Part shown: positions 1 to 8,156 of the stretch, one piece after another
Numbering within the stretch: the stretch's first letter is position 1
Layout: the number at the start of each line of letters is the position of its first letter
NCBI GenBank assembly: GCA_964502145.1
Contig: CAZCVI010000008.1
Span: forward strand, 62,001 to 126,000
Direction: 5' to 3'
Length of the DNA stretch: 64,000 nt
Source: CAZCVI01 sp964502145
Lineage (GTDB): Bacteria > Acidobacteriota > Aminicenantia > UBA2199
Translations under genes and position numbers: made by a program
Notes under the pieces: model-generated
Seen by the model: the letters and a program-made list of their open reading frames with translations, nothing else
Database searches by the model: none
Told to the model about the DNA's origin: nothing

Positions 1-279
1 TCCATCCTCGGTGATTGCGGGCGCTTTTTTCTCTTTGAAGAGGAACAACTGGAAGCGATTGTTTTCCTCGGGGGGAGGAGTAAAATTAAATAATTCAGGG
101 ATGGGTAGTGGTTCGATGGCAGGGGCGGGGGGGGCGGGCTGTACTTTTGCGGCACGATAACCGGTGAACGCGCCATAAAAACTATAAAAAAGATACATAA
201 AAGCAAAAACTATCAGCACCATGACGAGCCCTTGAAGCACCCGGATATCGATTTTTTTAAACAGTTTAATATTTTTCAT
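1..279 (-). CDS. Partial inner-membrane protein of the type II secretion operon (GspC/PilP-like anchor?)
   Basis: The reading frame is open from an ATG at 279 to the window edge, giving 93 codons with the C-terminus missing. It has a short basic N-terminus (MKNIKLFKKIDIRV), one membrane helix at about residues 15-35, then a Pro/Ala-rich periplasmic linker. It is the last visible gene of the minus-strand secretion block and starts about 20 bases after the gspM-like stop. A bitopic protein with a proline-rich linker in this place would fit a GspC- or PilP-type connector between the inner-membrane platform and the secretin. That role is inferred from position and topology, not from a diagnostic motif. 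Confidence 0.6.
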   Translation of the reverse strand, partial: MKNIKLFKKIDIRVLQGLVMVLIVFAFMYLFYSFYGAFTGYRAAKVQPAPPAPAIEPLPIPELFNFTPPPEENNRFQLFLFKEKKAPAITEDG

Positions 280-298
280 TGGGTTTCACCACTCTGGC

Positions 299-847
299 TC
301 ACATTTCCAGCCCAACGATTTCCACGATCAGGCCGATGCGGACAAATTTTTCCTGGTGGAGCTGGATATCGTAACCAGACACATAAGTCTGGGGGGCATC
401 GTTGCGCATCTGGGCGAAAAAACGGATGGTCTGGATAAAATCCCCGGTGAGAACGATATTGGTTTTAAAAATCACGAAACCATCTTTCTTTTCGATTTCG
501 GAGCGATAGGAATCGACAGTGAGTTCACTGAGATTGACAAGATTGAGGAGTTGATTGATGTGATCGTTTTTTATCTTCTCGAGATCGGCACCGCTTTCGA
601 TCTTAATGAAGAGCGGGGCGAACTGGGCTTCTGAGGCTTCAAGGCTTTCCAGGGTTTTCTTAAATACATCCTGGTGGGCAATGAACTTGATCATCCTTTT
701 ATTTTCACGCATGAAGTTGTGGTTGGTCAAGATCAGTACCACTGCTGTCACGATAAGAATGAGTACAATGGCGATCTTAACAATGAACTGTTGCTGGACT
801 TTCTGAACCTGTCCGAGTTTACCTTTTAATTTGTTTGCTTTGGCCAT
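299..847 (-). CDS. gspM: GspM/PilO-like type II secretion assembly-platform protein
   Basis: A 182-residue bitopic protein. It has a basic cytoplasmic tail, a membrane helix at about residues 23-41 (IVKIAIVLILIVTAVVLIL), a short coiled-coil stretch, then a periplasmic alpha/beta region of the ferredoxin-like kind seen in GspM and PilO. In these systems the protein pairs with GspL and holds the assembly platform together in the inner membrane. It follows gspL by 9 bases and precedes the truncated anchor gene, which matches the usual L-M order. Sequence conservation in this family is low, so the call rests mainly on topology, size and gene order. Confidence 0.7.
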   Translation of the reverse strand: MAKANKLKGKLGQVQKVQQQFIVKIAIVLILIVTAVVLILTNHNFMRENKRMIKFIAHQDVFKKTLESLEASEAQFAPLFIKIESGADLEKIKNDHINQLLNLVNLSELTVDSYRSEIEKKDGFVIFKTNIVLTGDFIQTIRFFAQMRNDAPQTYVSGYDIQLHQEKFVRIGLIVEIVGLEM

Positions 848-856
848 GGTAATAAA

Positions 857-2032
857 TCACCCCTTTTCCACTGGCTCGGCGAAGAGCAGTTCGATTTCGA
901 ATTTTTCTTTCTGGGAGAGCTCGCTTTTAATGACAGTGGTTTTAAAGCGGACCTCTTTAAAGACATGGCTTTCTTGCAGGCGGGTTAGCAGGGCGAGGCT
1001 ATCTGGTGCGTAACCTTCAATGGTAATCCGCCCTTCTTCGAGGGAGTAAGAGATGAGGGTGGATTCCTCGTCCATTGTTTCGGCGATAGTTTTTAAATAG
1101 AGCATATGGTCTGGGTAATGACGGATTTTCTCCGCGATCTTGTTTAAACGGAAGCGAATGGTTTCAGCCATGCGGTCCATTTTTTCCACGACGGCGAACT
1201 TCTGTTTGAGGCGGGTATTGTCCTGCTTTAAAAGCACTAGACCGACGATATTCACAAGGAAGACGAGGAGTAACAACAGGCTAATAATAGTCAGGTTGCG
1301 GTCCCACTGGTGGAGGATATTTTTCATGCTTTTTAATTGCCTATTTTGGGAGATATTGGAATATCGCTTCTTTACCGGGAAGAAGTCGGGTAAAAAAAAG
1401 TATTTGTCATGGCTACTGGCGAGGTCAACGGTGACGTGGTAATGGGGGGGCAGGCTGGATAGATGGGGGATATCTGTATCGGTAAATATATTAAGTTGTT
1501 GTTGGATGGAGAACTTCCGGGCCAGTAACACGATCTTGGCACCGATTTTATAGGCTTCCTTTTCAAACAGGGAATAAAAATCAGCGCCATTATAATATAT
1601 TATCTCAAAACCACTGACACGCTGAAACACGAAAATTTGATATTTTTTACAGGTGACAGGGTCACCTTTAAAAATAAGGGATTCGGGGATTTCATCGTAA
1701 AAGAAGCTCTCTACATTAACTTTTAGTGGTCCGACCCAGGAGTAGAAGTGTTTATCCTCGTGTTTTTCAGCGCTGTAAATAATATTCATAAAATCGCTTT
1801 TAAAGGGCAGGAAGTGTTTTTGGATACTGAGCACATGGCTGTCTTTAACATGTTTTTTGGTATGTAAAGAGAAGCTGTTGAAGAATAATTTCTCGCGATT
1901 GACCACGAGGTAGAGGTGGCTTTTCTTACGGGGCAATTGGTCCTGGGTGAGAAAGACCTCGCCGGAAGCGGAGTCGAGCCAATAGAATATCTGTTGTTGT
2001 TCTTGTTCCTGTTCTGGTTTGTCGTTACTCAT
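857..2032 (-). CDS. gspL: GspL-like type II secretion inner-membrane protein
   Basis: A 391-residue protein. It has a large cytoplasmic domain (about 1-240), one membrane helix at about 245-268 (LTIISLLLLLVFLVNIVGLVLL), a coiled-coil stretch (about 270-315) and a small periplasmic domain. This is the GspL/PilM-PilN plan, in which the cytoplasmic actin-like domain docks the secretion ATPase and the periplasmic part pairs with GspM. The start overlaps the gspK stop by 8 bases, suggesting translational coupling. No clear ATP-binding signature was seen, as expected for GspL. The N-terminus is unusually Glu/Gln-rich (residues 6-14). Confidence 0.75.
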   Translation of the reverse strand: MSNDKPEQEQEQQQIFYWLDSASGEVFLTQDQLPRKKSHLYLVVNREKLFFNSFSLHTKKHVKDSHVLSIQKHFLPFKSDFMNIIYSAEKHEDKHFYSWVGPLKVNVESFFYDEIPESLIFKGDPVTCKKYQIFVFQRVSGFEIIYYNGADFYSLFEKEAYKIGAKIVLLARKFSIQQQLNIFTDTDIPHLSSLPPHYHVTVDLASSHDKYFFLPDFFPVKKRYSNISQNRQLKSMKNILHQWDRNLTIISLLLLLVFLVNIVGLVLLKQDNTRLKQKFAVVEKMDRMAETIRFRLNKIAEKIRHYPDHMLYLKTIAETMDEESTLISYSLEEGRITIEGYAPDSLALLTRLQESHVFKEVRFKTTVIKSELSQKEKFEIELLFAEPVEKG

Positions 2033-3146
2033 GAGCCTCCGCTATTCTTTCTATTTCTGTTCCCTCTAACCAGTGGTAGAGGTGATAGTAATGATTAAAA
2101 TCGTCGGTCCGGTTTTTATTGGTATTGAAGGGGTCATTGGGGCGTGCCTCAACCATGGAGCCACCGCCCGCGATGCGGTCCAACCTGAACTTGATATAAA
2201 AAAACCGTGTTTCATCCATTTTAGCTTTTATTGTAACATAAGTTGAGTTAGAAGTAAAAAATTGCAATGAGGTGGGATAGAGAGAAAAGTTGTATCCGGC
2301 AATTAGGGTTAATTCGGCGGGGCCTTCAAAAGGCTTTTCCTGGCGCTTTTGTAGGATGCGGCGAATACTTTCAGCACTGAGTCCACGAAAAAGATGGAAG
2401 GCTTCCACGGGCATAGTATTGGGATTAACGCCCTGGTTAATAAGAGAAAAATCAAGGAGTTTGCCAATTTTATTATATATCTCATTGTCCATGCCACGCA
2501 CCAGCAGGAGTTCATCGCTGCTATCAATGATCCGGTTGGTGGGGGTATAGCGGTTATTTTTCACATAAAAATCGGTTTCGGCACCAGCGGGACGGACAAA
2601 ACTATCGGGGTCCATCCAATCGAACAACGAATCAATGACGATCTCGGCTTTTTCCTTGGGCATTTTGTGATAGTCAAATAAATTTTTAAGCAGGGTCCGT
2701 TCTACTTTAAAAAAATTGATCAAACCGGAACTGTCCTGCAAACTGAGAATAAAATGGCTATCCCGGACACTGGCAAAATCCTTGCCGCGGGCATACTTGC
2801 CTTTCACGATATCGGAAAAACGGTAGTGAATCTCCCTGCCATCGACAATGAGGCGGGGCGAAAGGGGTTTATCGCCGATGTCCAGGAACTCAATATTATT
2901 ATTAGCGCCGGTGGAGAGGCGGTTTTTCAAAAATTCGAGACCGCTGATGCACTGGGTGTAAGCCCGTAGCCGGGCGAATTCAGTTTCCAGGAAATCGGCT
3001 TCTGAACCCATGTACAACGTGCTGACCAGTACCATGGTGGTCACGGTGACGATGAAGATAAGCACGATAAAAAGAACGCTGCCGCTATCCTTTTTTTTGG
3101 CGCTGGTGGTGTTGGTGTGGGGTTTGAGTTTATTGGAACAATTCAC
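2025..3146 (-). CDS. gspK: GspK-like minor pseudopilin, large tip subunit
   Basis: A protein of about 373 residues. The N-terminal hydrophobic helix (SGSVLFIVLIFIVTVTTMVLVS) starts around residue 22, and a large helical domain follows, as in GspK, which caps the pseudopilus tip with GspI and GspJ. An ATG lies further upstream at 3170. However, an AGGAGG at 3158-3153 sits 6 bases before a GTG at 3146, so I choose the GTG start. That leaves a 17-base overlap with gspJ instead of 41. The central region contains repeated helical elements compatible with the T2SK SAM-like domains. Prepilin cleavage should occur just before the hydrophobic helix. Confidence 0.8.
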   Translation of the reverse strand: MNCSNKLKPHTNTTSAKKKDSGSVLFIVLIFIVTVTTMVLVSTLYMGSEADFLETEFARLRAYTQCISGLEFLKNRLSTGANNNIEFLDIGDKPLSPRLIVDGREIHYRFSDIVKGKYARGKDFASVRDSHFILSLQDSSGLINFFKVERTLLKNLFDYHKMPKEKAEIVIDSLFDWMDPDSFVRPAGAETDFYVKNNRYTPTNRIIDSSDELLLVRGMDNEIYNKIGKLLDFSLINQGVNPNTMPVEAFHLFRGLSAESIRRILQKRQEKPFEGPAELTLIAGYNFSLYPTSLQFFTSNSTYVTIKAKMDETRFFYIKFRLDRIAGGGSMVEARPNDPFNTNKNRTDDFNHYYHLYHWLEGTEIERIAEAHE

Positions 3147-3801
3147 CGGGCACCTCCTCGCTATTTTCATCTATAATCACCCGGGGAAAAACGAGCTGGA
3201 CAACTTTGCCCCGGTAGTTCAGTGTTAAAGTCATCTCTTCAGGTGGCAGGTTCTTTTCAAATGAATTCACCGCTTTTCGCCAGTCAAAATTAAGACGAGA
3301 GCTGTCCCAGGCATAATACAGAAAGGTAGCGCGGTCAACATTCTCCAGAAGTGTGACAAAGGATTCTCTTTTTAATTCCCGGAAATCCATGGGCAGGCCC
3401 TGTTTTTTTTCCCGGAAGATTCTTTCCCGGTATAATATCCGGTGTTGGGCGAAGCGAAGTTCCACGAAATGGAGGACGCGATACGGGGAGATGAGTGGGG
3501 CGCGAGATAAAAAGATGGCCCCCTCTTTGGAACCGAGAAAATAGGAGGAGTTCATATGGCCGTTGAATATTTGATAGGAGGAAGCATTTTTAAAGAGATC
3601 GGTGAGGCGGTGAAAGAGCAAGTAAACATCCTTTTGTTCATCTTTGCGTCGTTGGGAGCGGGATTCTTTATCTTTCACTTTGCCCAGGGCCTGGAATATG
3701 GTTACCATTAAAATAGCGGTCATAGCGATGACTATTACTATTTCCAATAAAGTAAAACCACGCTGGGAATTTCTTTTGCCATCGTCATTGTTTCTTTTCA
3801 T
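3130..3801 (-). CDS. gspJ: GspJ-like minor pseudopilin
   Basis: A 223-residue protein with a textbook type IV prepilin N-terminus: a basic leader ending in QRG, then FTLLEIVIVIAMTAILMV, with Glu at +5 after the cleavage site. Length and position before gspK match GspJ, a minor pseudopilin of the I-J-K tip complex. The remaining 180 residues are predicted mixed alpha/beta. It is part of the minus-strand secretion operon, with about 24 bases separating it from gspI. Confidence 0.8.
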   Translation of the reverse strand: MKRNNDDGKRNSQRGFTLLEIVIVIAMTAILMVTIFQALGKVKDKESRSQRRKDEQKDVYLLFHRLTDLFKNASSYQIFNGHMNSSYFLGSKEGAIFLSRAPLISPYRVLHFVELRFAQHRILYRERIFREKKQGLPMDFRELKRESFVTLLENVDRATFLYYAWDSSRLNFDWRKAVNSFEKNLPPEEMTLTLNYRGKVVQLVFPRVIIDENSEEVPGELFQ

Positions 3802-3825
3802 TGGTTTCTCTTGATTGGTTTTTGT

Positions 3826-4281
3826 TCATTTGGCGGGGAGGATCGTATTGACCAGGAATTGCAGTTCCAGAACCTGTTTTTTGGTTTCTTTTTTGACAAT
3901 GCGCAGGTGAACCCGATTTAATTGAGCTTGGGGAACGACGCCGGAGCTGAAGAAGACATCCCGTCTCTCTTCTGCCGGGTATATTCTCCATTGCAGGATA
4001 AAGCCTTCCCTTTCATTAGCGCCGCCACCCGGTTTCGCGGCCTCATCAGCGCTACGAAACGCGAAGGAGTCAATGAATTCTTTGGTGATGCGCAACAGTG
4101 TATATTTTTCTCTTATCTTGCCCTCGTTGTCCATCATATTGGAATAAAAATAGAAGACAGCGGCAACCACGATAAAAAGCAGGGTGATGGAGACAATGAC
4201 TTCAATGAGAGTAAATCCCCGGGAGGACACGGTGGTATTAGGGAGAGGGGAAGATGTTTTTTTTATATATCTAACGCTCAT
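3826..4281 (-). CDS. gspI: GspI-like minor pseudopilin
   Basis: About 151 residues from the chosen ATG at 4281 (MSVRYIKK...). The prepilin motif SSRGFTLIEVIVSITLLFIV begins near residue 20. An upstream in-frame start at 4353 would overlap the preceding gene by 59 bases. The start at 4281 lies 13 bases past that gene's stop with a GAGG in between, so it is preferred. Order and size suggest GspI, the tip-initiating pseudopilin. As only the N-terminal helix is diagnostic, assignment among the minor pseudopilins is by synteny. Confidence 0.75.
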   Translation of the reverse strand: MSVRYIKKTSSPLPNTTVSSRGFTLIEVIVSITLLFIVVAAVFYFYSNMMDNEGKIREKYTLLRITKEFIDSFAFRSADEAAKPGGGANEREGFILQWRIYPAEERRDVFFSSGVVPQAQLNRVHLRIVKKETKKQVLELQFLVNTILPAK

Positions 4282-4294
4282 TTCGTTTTTGTCC

Positions 4295-4692
4295 TCATTC
4301 CACGGAGATTTTACCCGATACTTCCGCGATAGAGACTTTATATATGCGACCAAACTTCAAAATAATTTCACCTCCACGGGTAATGCCATTCCTGTTAAAA
4401 TAAATATGATGGGCAAAACTGGTTAATTGGGGCAGGAACAAACGGTTTATTTCAAGGTTATCCAAGTAGAACACCAAGTCGCGACCTTCGGCGGTGATTT
4501 CACCTACTTTCATATAGGAGATGGATTGCTGTTTTAACCGGGAAACAGCGGTTATCACGTTCACTATGGTTTTTTTTTCTTCGGTTCTACCCACAGCCCC
4601 GGAAAAATAGGGCAAGATCAATGATGCCAGTAATCCGATTAAAAAAAAACAAGGATCATCTCCAGTAAAGTAAATCCACCGCTATGTTTCAT
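4295..4692 (-). pseudogene. gspH: GspH/GspG-like pseudopilin interrupted by a frameshift in a poly-T tract
   Basis: An ATG at 4692, preceded by AGGA, starts MKHSGGFTLLEMILVFF and hits a stop immediately after a run of nine T (plus-strand A at 4641-4649). The other frame continues without interruption as LIGLLASLILPYFSGAVGRT and onward to 4295. One extra T restores a perfect prepilin helix and a product of about 133 residues with an alpha/beta C-terminal domain, as in GspH. It is the first gene of the gspH-M order. The break may be a homopolymer sequencing error, a real mutation, or a slippage site. I treat the whole span as one gene. Confidence 0.75.
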
Positions 4693-4752
4693 ATTATTTT
4701 TCCTGTACGAATATCGTTGGTACAATTCATAATTATCTTTATATTATCATAA

Positions 4753-5706
4753 TTAAAGGGAAACGGTGACATCTTTGGAAAGGGCATCCCAAGCACCGTC
4801 ATTGTCATAAACGGTGAGTGTGACCACGTAGGTTTTTGGGGTTAATGTATCGAAAACGTAAGCGTGGGTTGGATTTTTCCCCGAACCATAAGACCCATCG
4901 CCAAAATCCCATTGATAAGAGTTAATCGTACCATCAGAGTCGACACTACCAGAGGCATTAAAATAAACCGTTTCATTCTTAACTGGGTTTGTCGGTGAGA
5001 AAGAAAATTGAGCGGTCGGTTTAACGTTGGGTTCCGGTGTATCCGCCAGGGTCACGTTGACCGTATGCGTCTTATCGCCACAATAGATTGTTAACACGGC
5101 ACTCTTAGTGGTATCCAAGTAATCCACCACCTGTCCTGAAGCATTGGCGATTAACGGGGCGCCACGGGAACGTAATGTGCCGAAACTGGATTCCAAAACT
5201 ACGACAGCTTGGGGAACGGGTTGAAAATAGGAATCATAAACAGTGACAACAATTTCGGCACGCCCCCCGTTAAAGGGGAGGATAGGAGGGTTCACACTGG
5301 CAATAATCTGGTTGATCGATGGCAGTTGACCTACCATGACCACCAGCGGGTTGGGGGTAGCAATCAGACTACCGGACCGGGCGGTAATTTTCATTTGCCC
5401 TCGTTCCACATTGCCTGTAGCTGTGATAGTAGTGGTTCCGTCTTCCAGTTCCACCCAGTTCTGCGTCAACGTGCCGTTTTCTATCGTTAAATCTACCCGG
5501 GTCCCGTCCCATAATAAGGAACCGTCATGGTTGTTGCCATGGATAGTAATACGAACGTTGGCATTCAGATCAATGGACGCAACTTCTGCAATAATACGAA
5601 GTTCTGCATCCGAGGGGGCGAAAAAAACCTGCTTCTCACAGGAATAAAACCCGACCAAAGAAAAAACGATCATCAAAACGGCTGCTGAAAACCTTATCTT
5701 TTTCAT
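4753..5706 (-). CDS. PKD-domain surface lipoprotein
   Basis: The start is set at the ATG at 5706; a TTG at 5724 is possible. The first 23 residues form a lipoprotein signal (hydrophobic helix then GFYSC), with Cys23 as the probable lipid anchor. Residues of about 30-215 look like two Ig-like/invasin-type beta-sandwiches. Residues of about 228-317 are a clear PKD domain with the WDFGDG signature. Such proteins are usually displayed on the cell surface or in the periplasm and bind polysaccharide or protein; the ligand here is unknown. It lies 60 bases upstream of gspH on the same strand, so it may be co-transcribed with the secretion genes or be a substrate of them (inference). Confidence 0.75.
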   Translation of the reverse strand: MKKIRFSAAVLMIVFSLVGFYSCEKQVFFAPSDAELRIIAEVASIDLNANVRITIHGNNHDGSLLWDGTRVDLTIENGTLTQNWVELEDGTTTITATGNVERGQMKITARSGSLIATPNPLVVMVGQLPSINQIIASVNPPILPFNGGRAEIVVTVYDSYFQPVPQAVVVLESSFGTLRSRGAPLIANASGQVVDYLDTTKSAVLTIYCGDKTHTVNVTLADTPEPNVKPTAQFSFSPTNPVKNETVYFNASGSVDSDGTINSYQWDFGDGSYGSGKNPTHAYVFDTLTPKTYVVTLTVYDNDGAWDALSKDVTVSL

Positions 5707-5846
5707 GCTATAAGTATGCCACAACTTTCATTTTTTTTCAATCTCTTTTCCACCACAAATTCACTGGTTGCCTCCCACGTTTAAGACACAAAAGCGAAAG
5801 GGGGACGAAAAAAGAAAAAAAAATTCAGTAAATCGTGATTTCCCTA

Positions 5847-5874
5847 TTGAATTTTTTTTGATATTTATTATAAT
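5847..5874 (+). promoter_or_regulatory. Sigma70-like promoter for the pseudokinase-TonB gene
   Basis: TTGAAT at 5847-5852 and TATAAT at 5869-5874 are separated by 16 bases in a very AT-rich stretch between two divergent genes. Transcription would start near 5881, leaving a leader of about 50 bases before the ATG at 5932, which has its own AGAGGT ribosome site. Based on consensus match only. Confidence 0.45.
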
Positions 5875-5931
5875 TCTATATATGGTACGAAACATGGCAC
5901 GAATATGCAATACCAATAAGAGAGGTCAATC

Positions 5932-7800
5932 ATGAGCACAAGTGAATACCCAATCATCAAAAACTTTTTGTTTTTCAAAGAAATGGGCACCGATTGTATC
6001 GGTGTGGATTATCGGGCAGGAGATATCGACTGGAACACCAGAAAACCTGTCAAACACAACCTGGTTACTGAAGTTTATCCTTTTCTGGCGGGCAATCCCA
6101 ACATCTGGAAACGGATCAATATCCTGTTGGAAGGTGTCAAAAAATCCAATATCCCAAAACTCTACTCACCGGAAAAAATCATCCATGAAGAGAACCGTTC
6201 TTACCTGATCTATCCGCTTATCAAGGGAAAGAGCTTTGAACAGATACTGGATGACTCGTTTCAAAAAGATAACCCCATTAATTTCGACCTGGCCTTTTCC
6301 ATCGCGTTTTCTATTGCTGATTTGATAGATATTGGTTCTTCTATTGTGGTCAGCGGCGAGAAATCGTTCCACGGCTTCTTGACGCCGGACAACATCATCA
6401 TTGACTATGATGGAAAGATTTATTTAAAAAATTATGGGATTTATCCCTATCTGAGCAAAGAGGAAGATATATTTAATGAGATGGTGAAGAAGTACGGTGC
6501 CTGGATCGCCCCGGAATTTATGAGAAAAGAAAAACTGGTCTGCCAGACGGACATCTATCACCTGGGTTACATTATCTACAAAATATTGACGGGTAAATAT
6601 TTTTCTTGTACGCCGGAAGAGGATTTTGATGCCAAGTTCTCTAACATCAGTTTCACCCAGCACATTCCCTCTTCGGACAAGAACTTTTTAACCGACATTA
6701 TCTGGTTTTTTAAGAAAACCCTGCATCCGCAACCTTCGCAGCGGTTTGCCAACATCAAGGAGTTTAAGGACTTCATTTCCAACAAGTTCCATATTGAAGA
6801 ATTATCCTCCGTCACCTTCAATCTTTCCTATTATATGAACACGCTCTACCTGGATTCGATGGATTCTGCCAATGAAGAGTTGGCCAAGGAAATGGCATAT
6901 GTTATACCGGAAGTAAAAAAAGAAGAGAAAGTGGCGGTTTCGGAAGGGAAGAGTGGCGATCTGCTGGTGAAGGATATTTTGTCCGGGTTGGATGAACACG
7001 AAAAGAAATCTTCAAAATCCAAATTACTGATCCCCCTGGTGGTGGTGGTTCTTATCATCATTGGAATCAGTGCTTATCTCTATATCAATCAGCAGAAACA
7101 GGTAAAAGAGCAAGAGCGGCAACGGATTGCGGACGTAGCACAGGCAAAAAAAGATATGGAGGCACGGTTGGAAGCTCTGAATAAGAATTACGAGAGCAAA
7201 TTAAAAGAAATCGAAACCAGAGCAGCCACGACGGAAGAAGAGAAAAAAGCCAACTTGGAAGAGATGAATAAACTGAAAGAGTGGCAAAAAGAGGAAACCA
7301 AAAAAGCAGTTGAAATTAAAAAAGCGGAAGAAGATCGTATTCTGAAGACAAAAGTGGACGAAGAAAACCAGAAAAGACTGGACGCTGAAAGAGAGCAGGA
7401 AAGACTAGCGACTGAGAAACAGCAGGAAGAAGCAAAGAAGCAAGAGCAAGCAAAAATAGATGCGCTCAAAAAGGAAGAAGAGAGAAGCAGAATAAAACCA
7501 GGTCAACTCCTTGCTCTTACAGAGGTCACGAAAAAGCCAGAAAAAATGAAAGGCAAGGAACCCTCCTTCAGCCCGATCCTCAGGAAGAAATACACGGGTA
7601 ATAGATGGAATATCCAGGTCATCTTGTTGATCATGGAAAATGGTTCGGTAGGTAACGTGCGTATCCTGACCCCCAAAACACCTGAAGACGTCAAAGAACC
7701 GATCATCAATGCTCTAAGCAATTGGCAATACCAACCCGCTCAAAAAGGTGACATTAAAGTCAAGGTATGGTTCCCTGTTACCCTGGCAATCTCATTTTAA
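5932..7800 (+). CDS. Pseudokinase - transmembrane - coiled-coil - TonB C-terminal fusion protein
   Basis: A 622-residue protein with an AGAGGT site before the ATG. Residues 1 to about 285 follow the Ser/Thr kinase fold: the catalytic-loop equivalent is HGFLTPDN (147-154), the DFG equivalent is NYG (167-169), then WIAPE (191-195) and TDIYHLG (206-212). The catalytic Asp of HRD and the Asp of DFG are both absent, so it is probably a pseudokinase. One membrane helix spans about 365-384. Residues of about 387-510 are a Lys/Glu-rich coiled coil, and about 545-622 match the TonB C-terminal domain (NGSVGNVRIL...WQYQPA). The layout puts the kinase fold in the cytoplasm and TonB_C in the periplasm, suggesting a signal or force link across the inner membrane. 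Function is inferred. Confidence 0.75.
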   Translation: MSTSEYPIIKNFLFFKEMGTDCIGVDYRAGDIDWNTRKPVKHNLVTEVYPFLAGNPNIWKRINILLEGVKKSNIPKLYSPEKIIHEENRSYLIYPLIKGKSFEQILDDSFQKDNPINFDLAFSIAFSIADLIDIGSSIVVSGEKSFHGFLTPDNIIIDYDGKIYLKNYGIYPYLSKEEDIFNEMVKKYGAWIAPEFMRKEKLVCQTDIYHLGYIIYKILTGKYFSCTPEEDFDAKFSNISFTQHIPSSDKNFLTDIIWFFKKTLHPQPSQRFANIKEFKDFISNKFHIEELSSVTFNLSYYMNTLYLDSMDSANEELAKEMAYVIPEVKKEEKVAVSEGKSGDLLVKDILSGLDEHEKKSSKSKLLIPLVVVVLIIIGISAYLYINQQKQVKEQERQRIADVAQAKKDMEARLEALNKNYESKLKEIETRAATTEEEKKANLEEMNKLKEWQKEETKKAVEIKKAEEDRILKTKVDEENQKRLDAEREQERLATEKQQEEAKKQEQAKIDALKKEEERSRIKPGQLLALTEVTKKPEKMKGKEPSFSPILRKKYTGNRWNIQVILLIMENGSVGNVRILTPKTPEDVKEPIINALSNWQYQPAQKGDIKVKVWFPVTLAISF

Positions 7801-7846
7801 GGTACAGGTGGCCCAAATAAACAGATGTAAAAAAACATGCTGAACT

Positions 7847-7910
7847 CACTGGACTAACTGGACTTTCTAACAGAAGAAAAAGATGTTGGACGTCCAGTTG
7901 GTCCAGAATG
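7847..7910. repeat. Palindromic repeat built from GGACNNNCT units (family B), possible terminator
   Basis: The left arm CACTGGACTAACTGGAC (7847-7863) pairs with the right arm GTCCAGTTGGTCCAG (7892-7906) across a 28-base loop. It follows the pseudokinase stop by about 45 bases and could end its transcript. A longer relative with the same 9-base unit lies at 30454-30556. The rest of the 7801-8156 gap is AT-rich and holds only a candidate promoter for the next gene. Confidence 0.6.
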
Positions 7911-8007
7911 GCCATAATATCCAAATAATCGGGTGATTGCCAAAATCTGTTGATGACCATGCATTCTTTTTATCATTGGAAAAATTAAAATAATAACGTT
8001 TATACCC

Positions 8008-8037
8008 TTGCCAGAAACCGAATTTAAATGGTAAGAT
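8008..8037 (+). promoter_or_regulatory. Candidate promoter for ptb
   Basis: TTGCCA at 8008-8013 and TAAGAT at 8032-8037 are 18 bases apart. The predicted start near 8044 leaves a leader of about 110 bases before the TTG start codon at 8157. The match is moderate and other AT-rich hexamers lie nearby. Confidence 0.3.
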
Positions 8038-8156
8038 ATATTATAAATATTATAAAAGGTAAAAAATTCTCCATGGGTACACGATTCCAGAAAGATAACA
8101 GGGTACCTGGGCGGTATTTACCTAAAAAATCTAAACATACATAGAGGAGGTAACTT

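Noticed and set aside
2290..2681. Plus-strand reading frames inside gspK
   Set aside because: They are antisense shadows of a well-supported pseudopilin gene, with no ribosome sites or recognisable domains.
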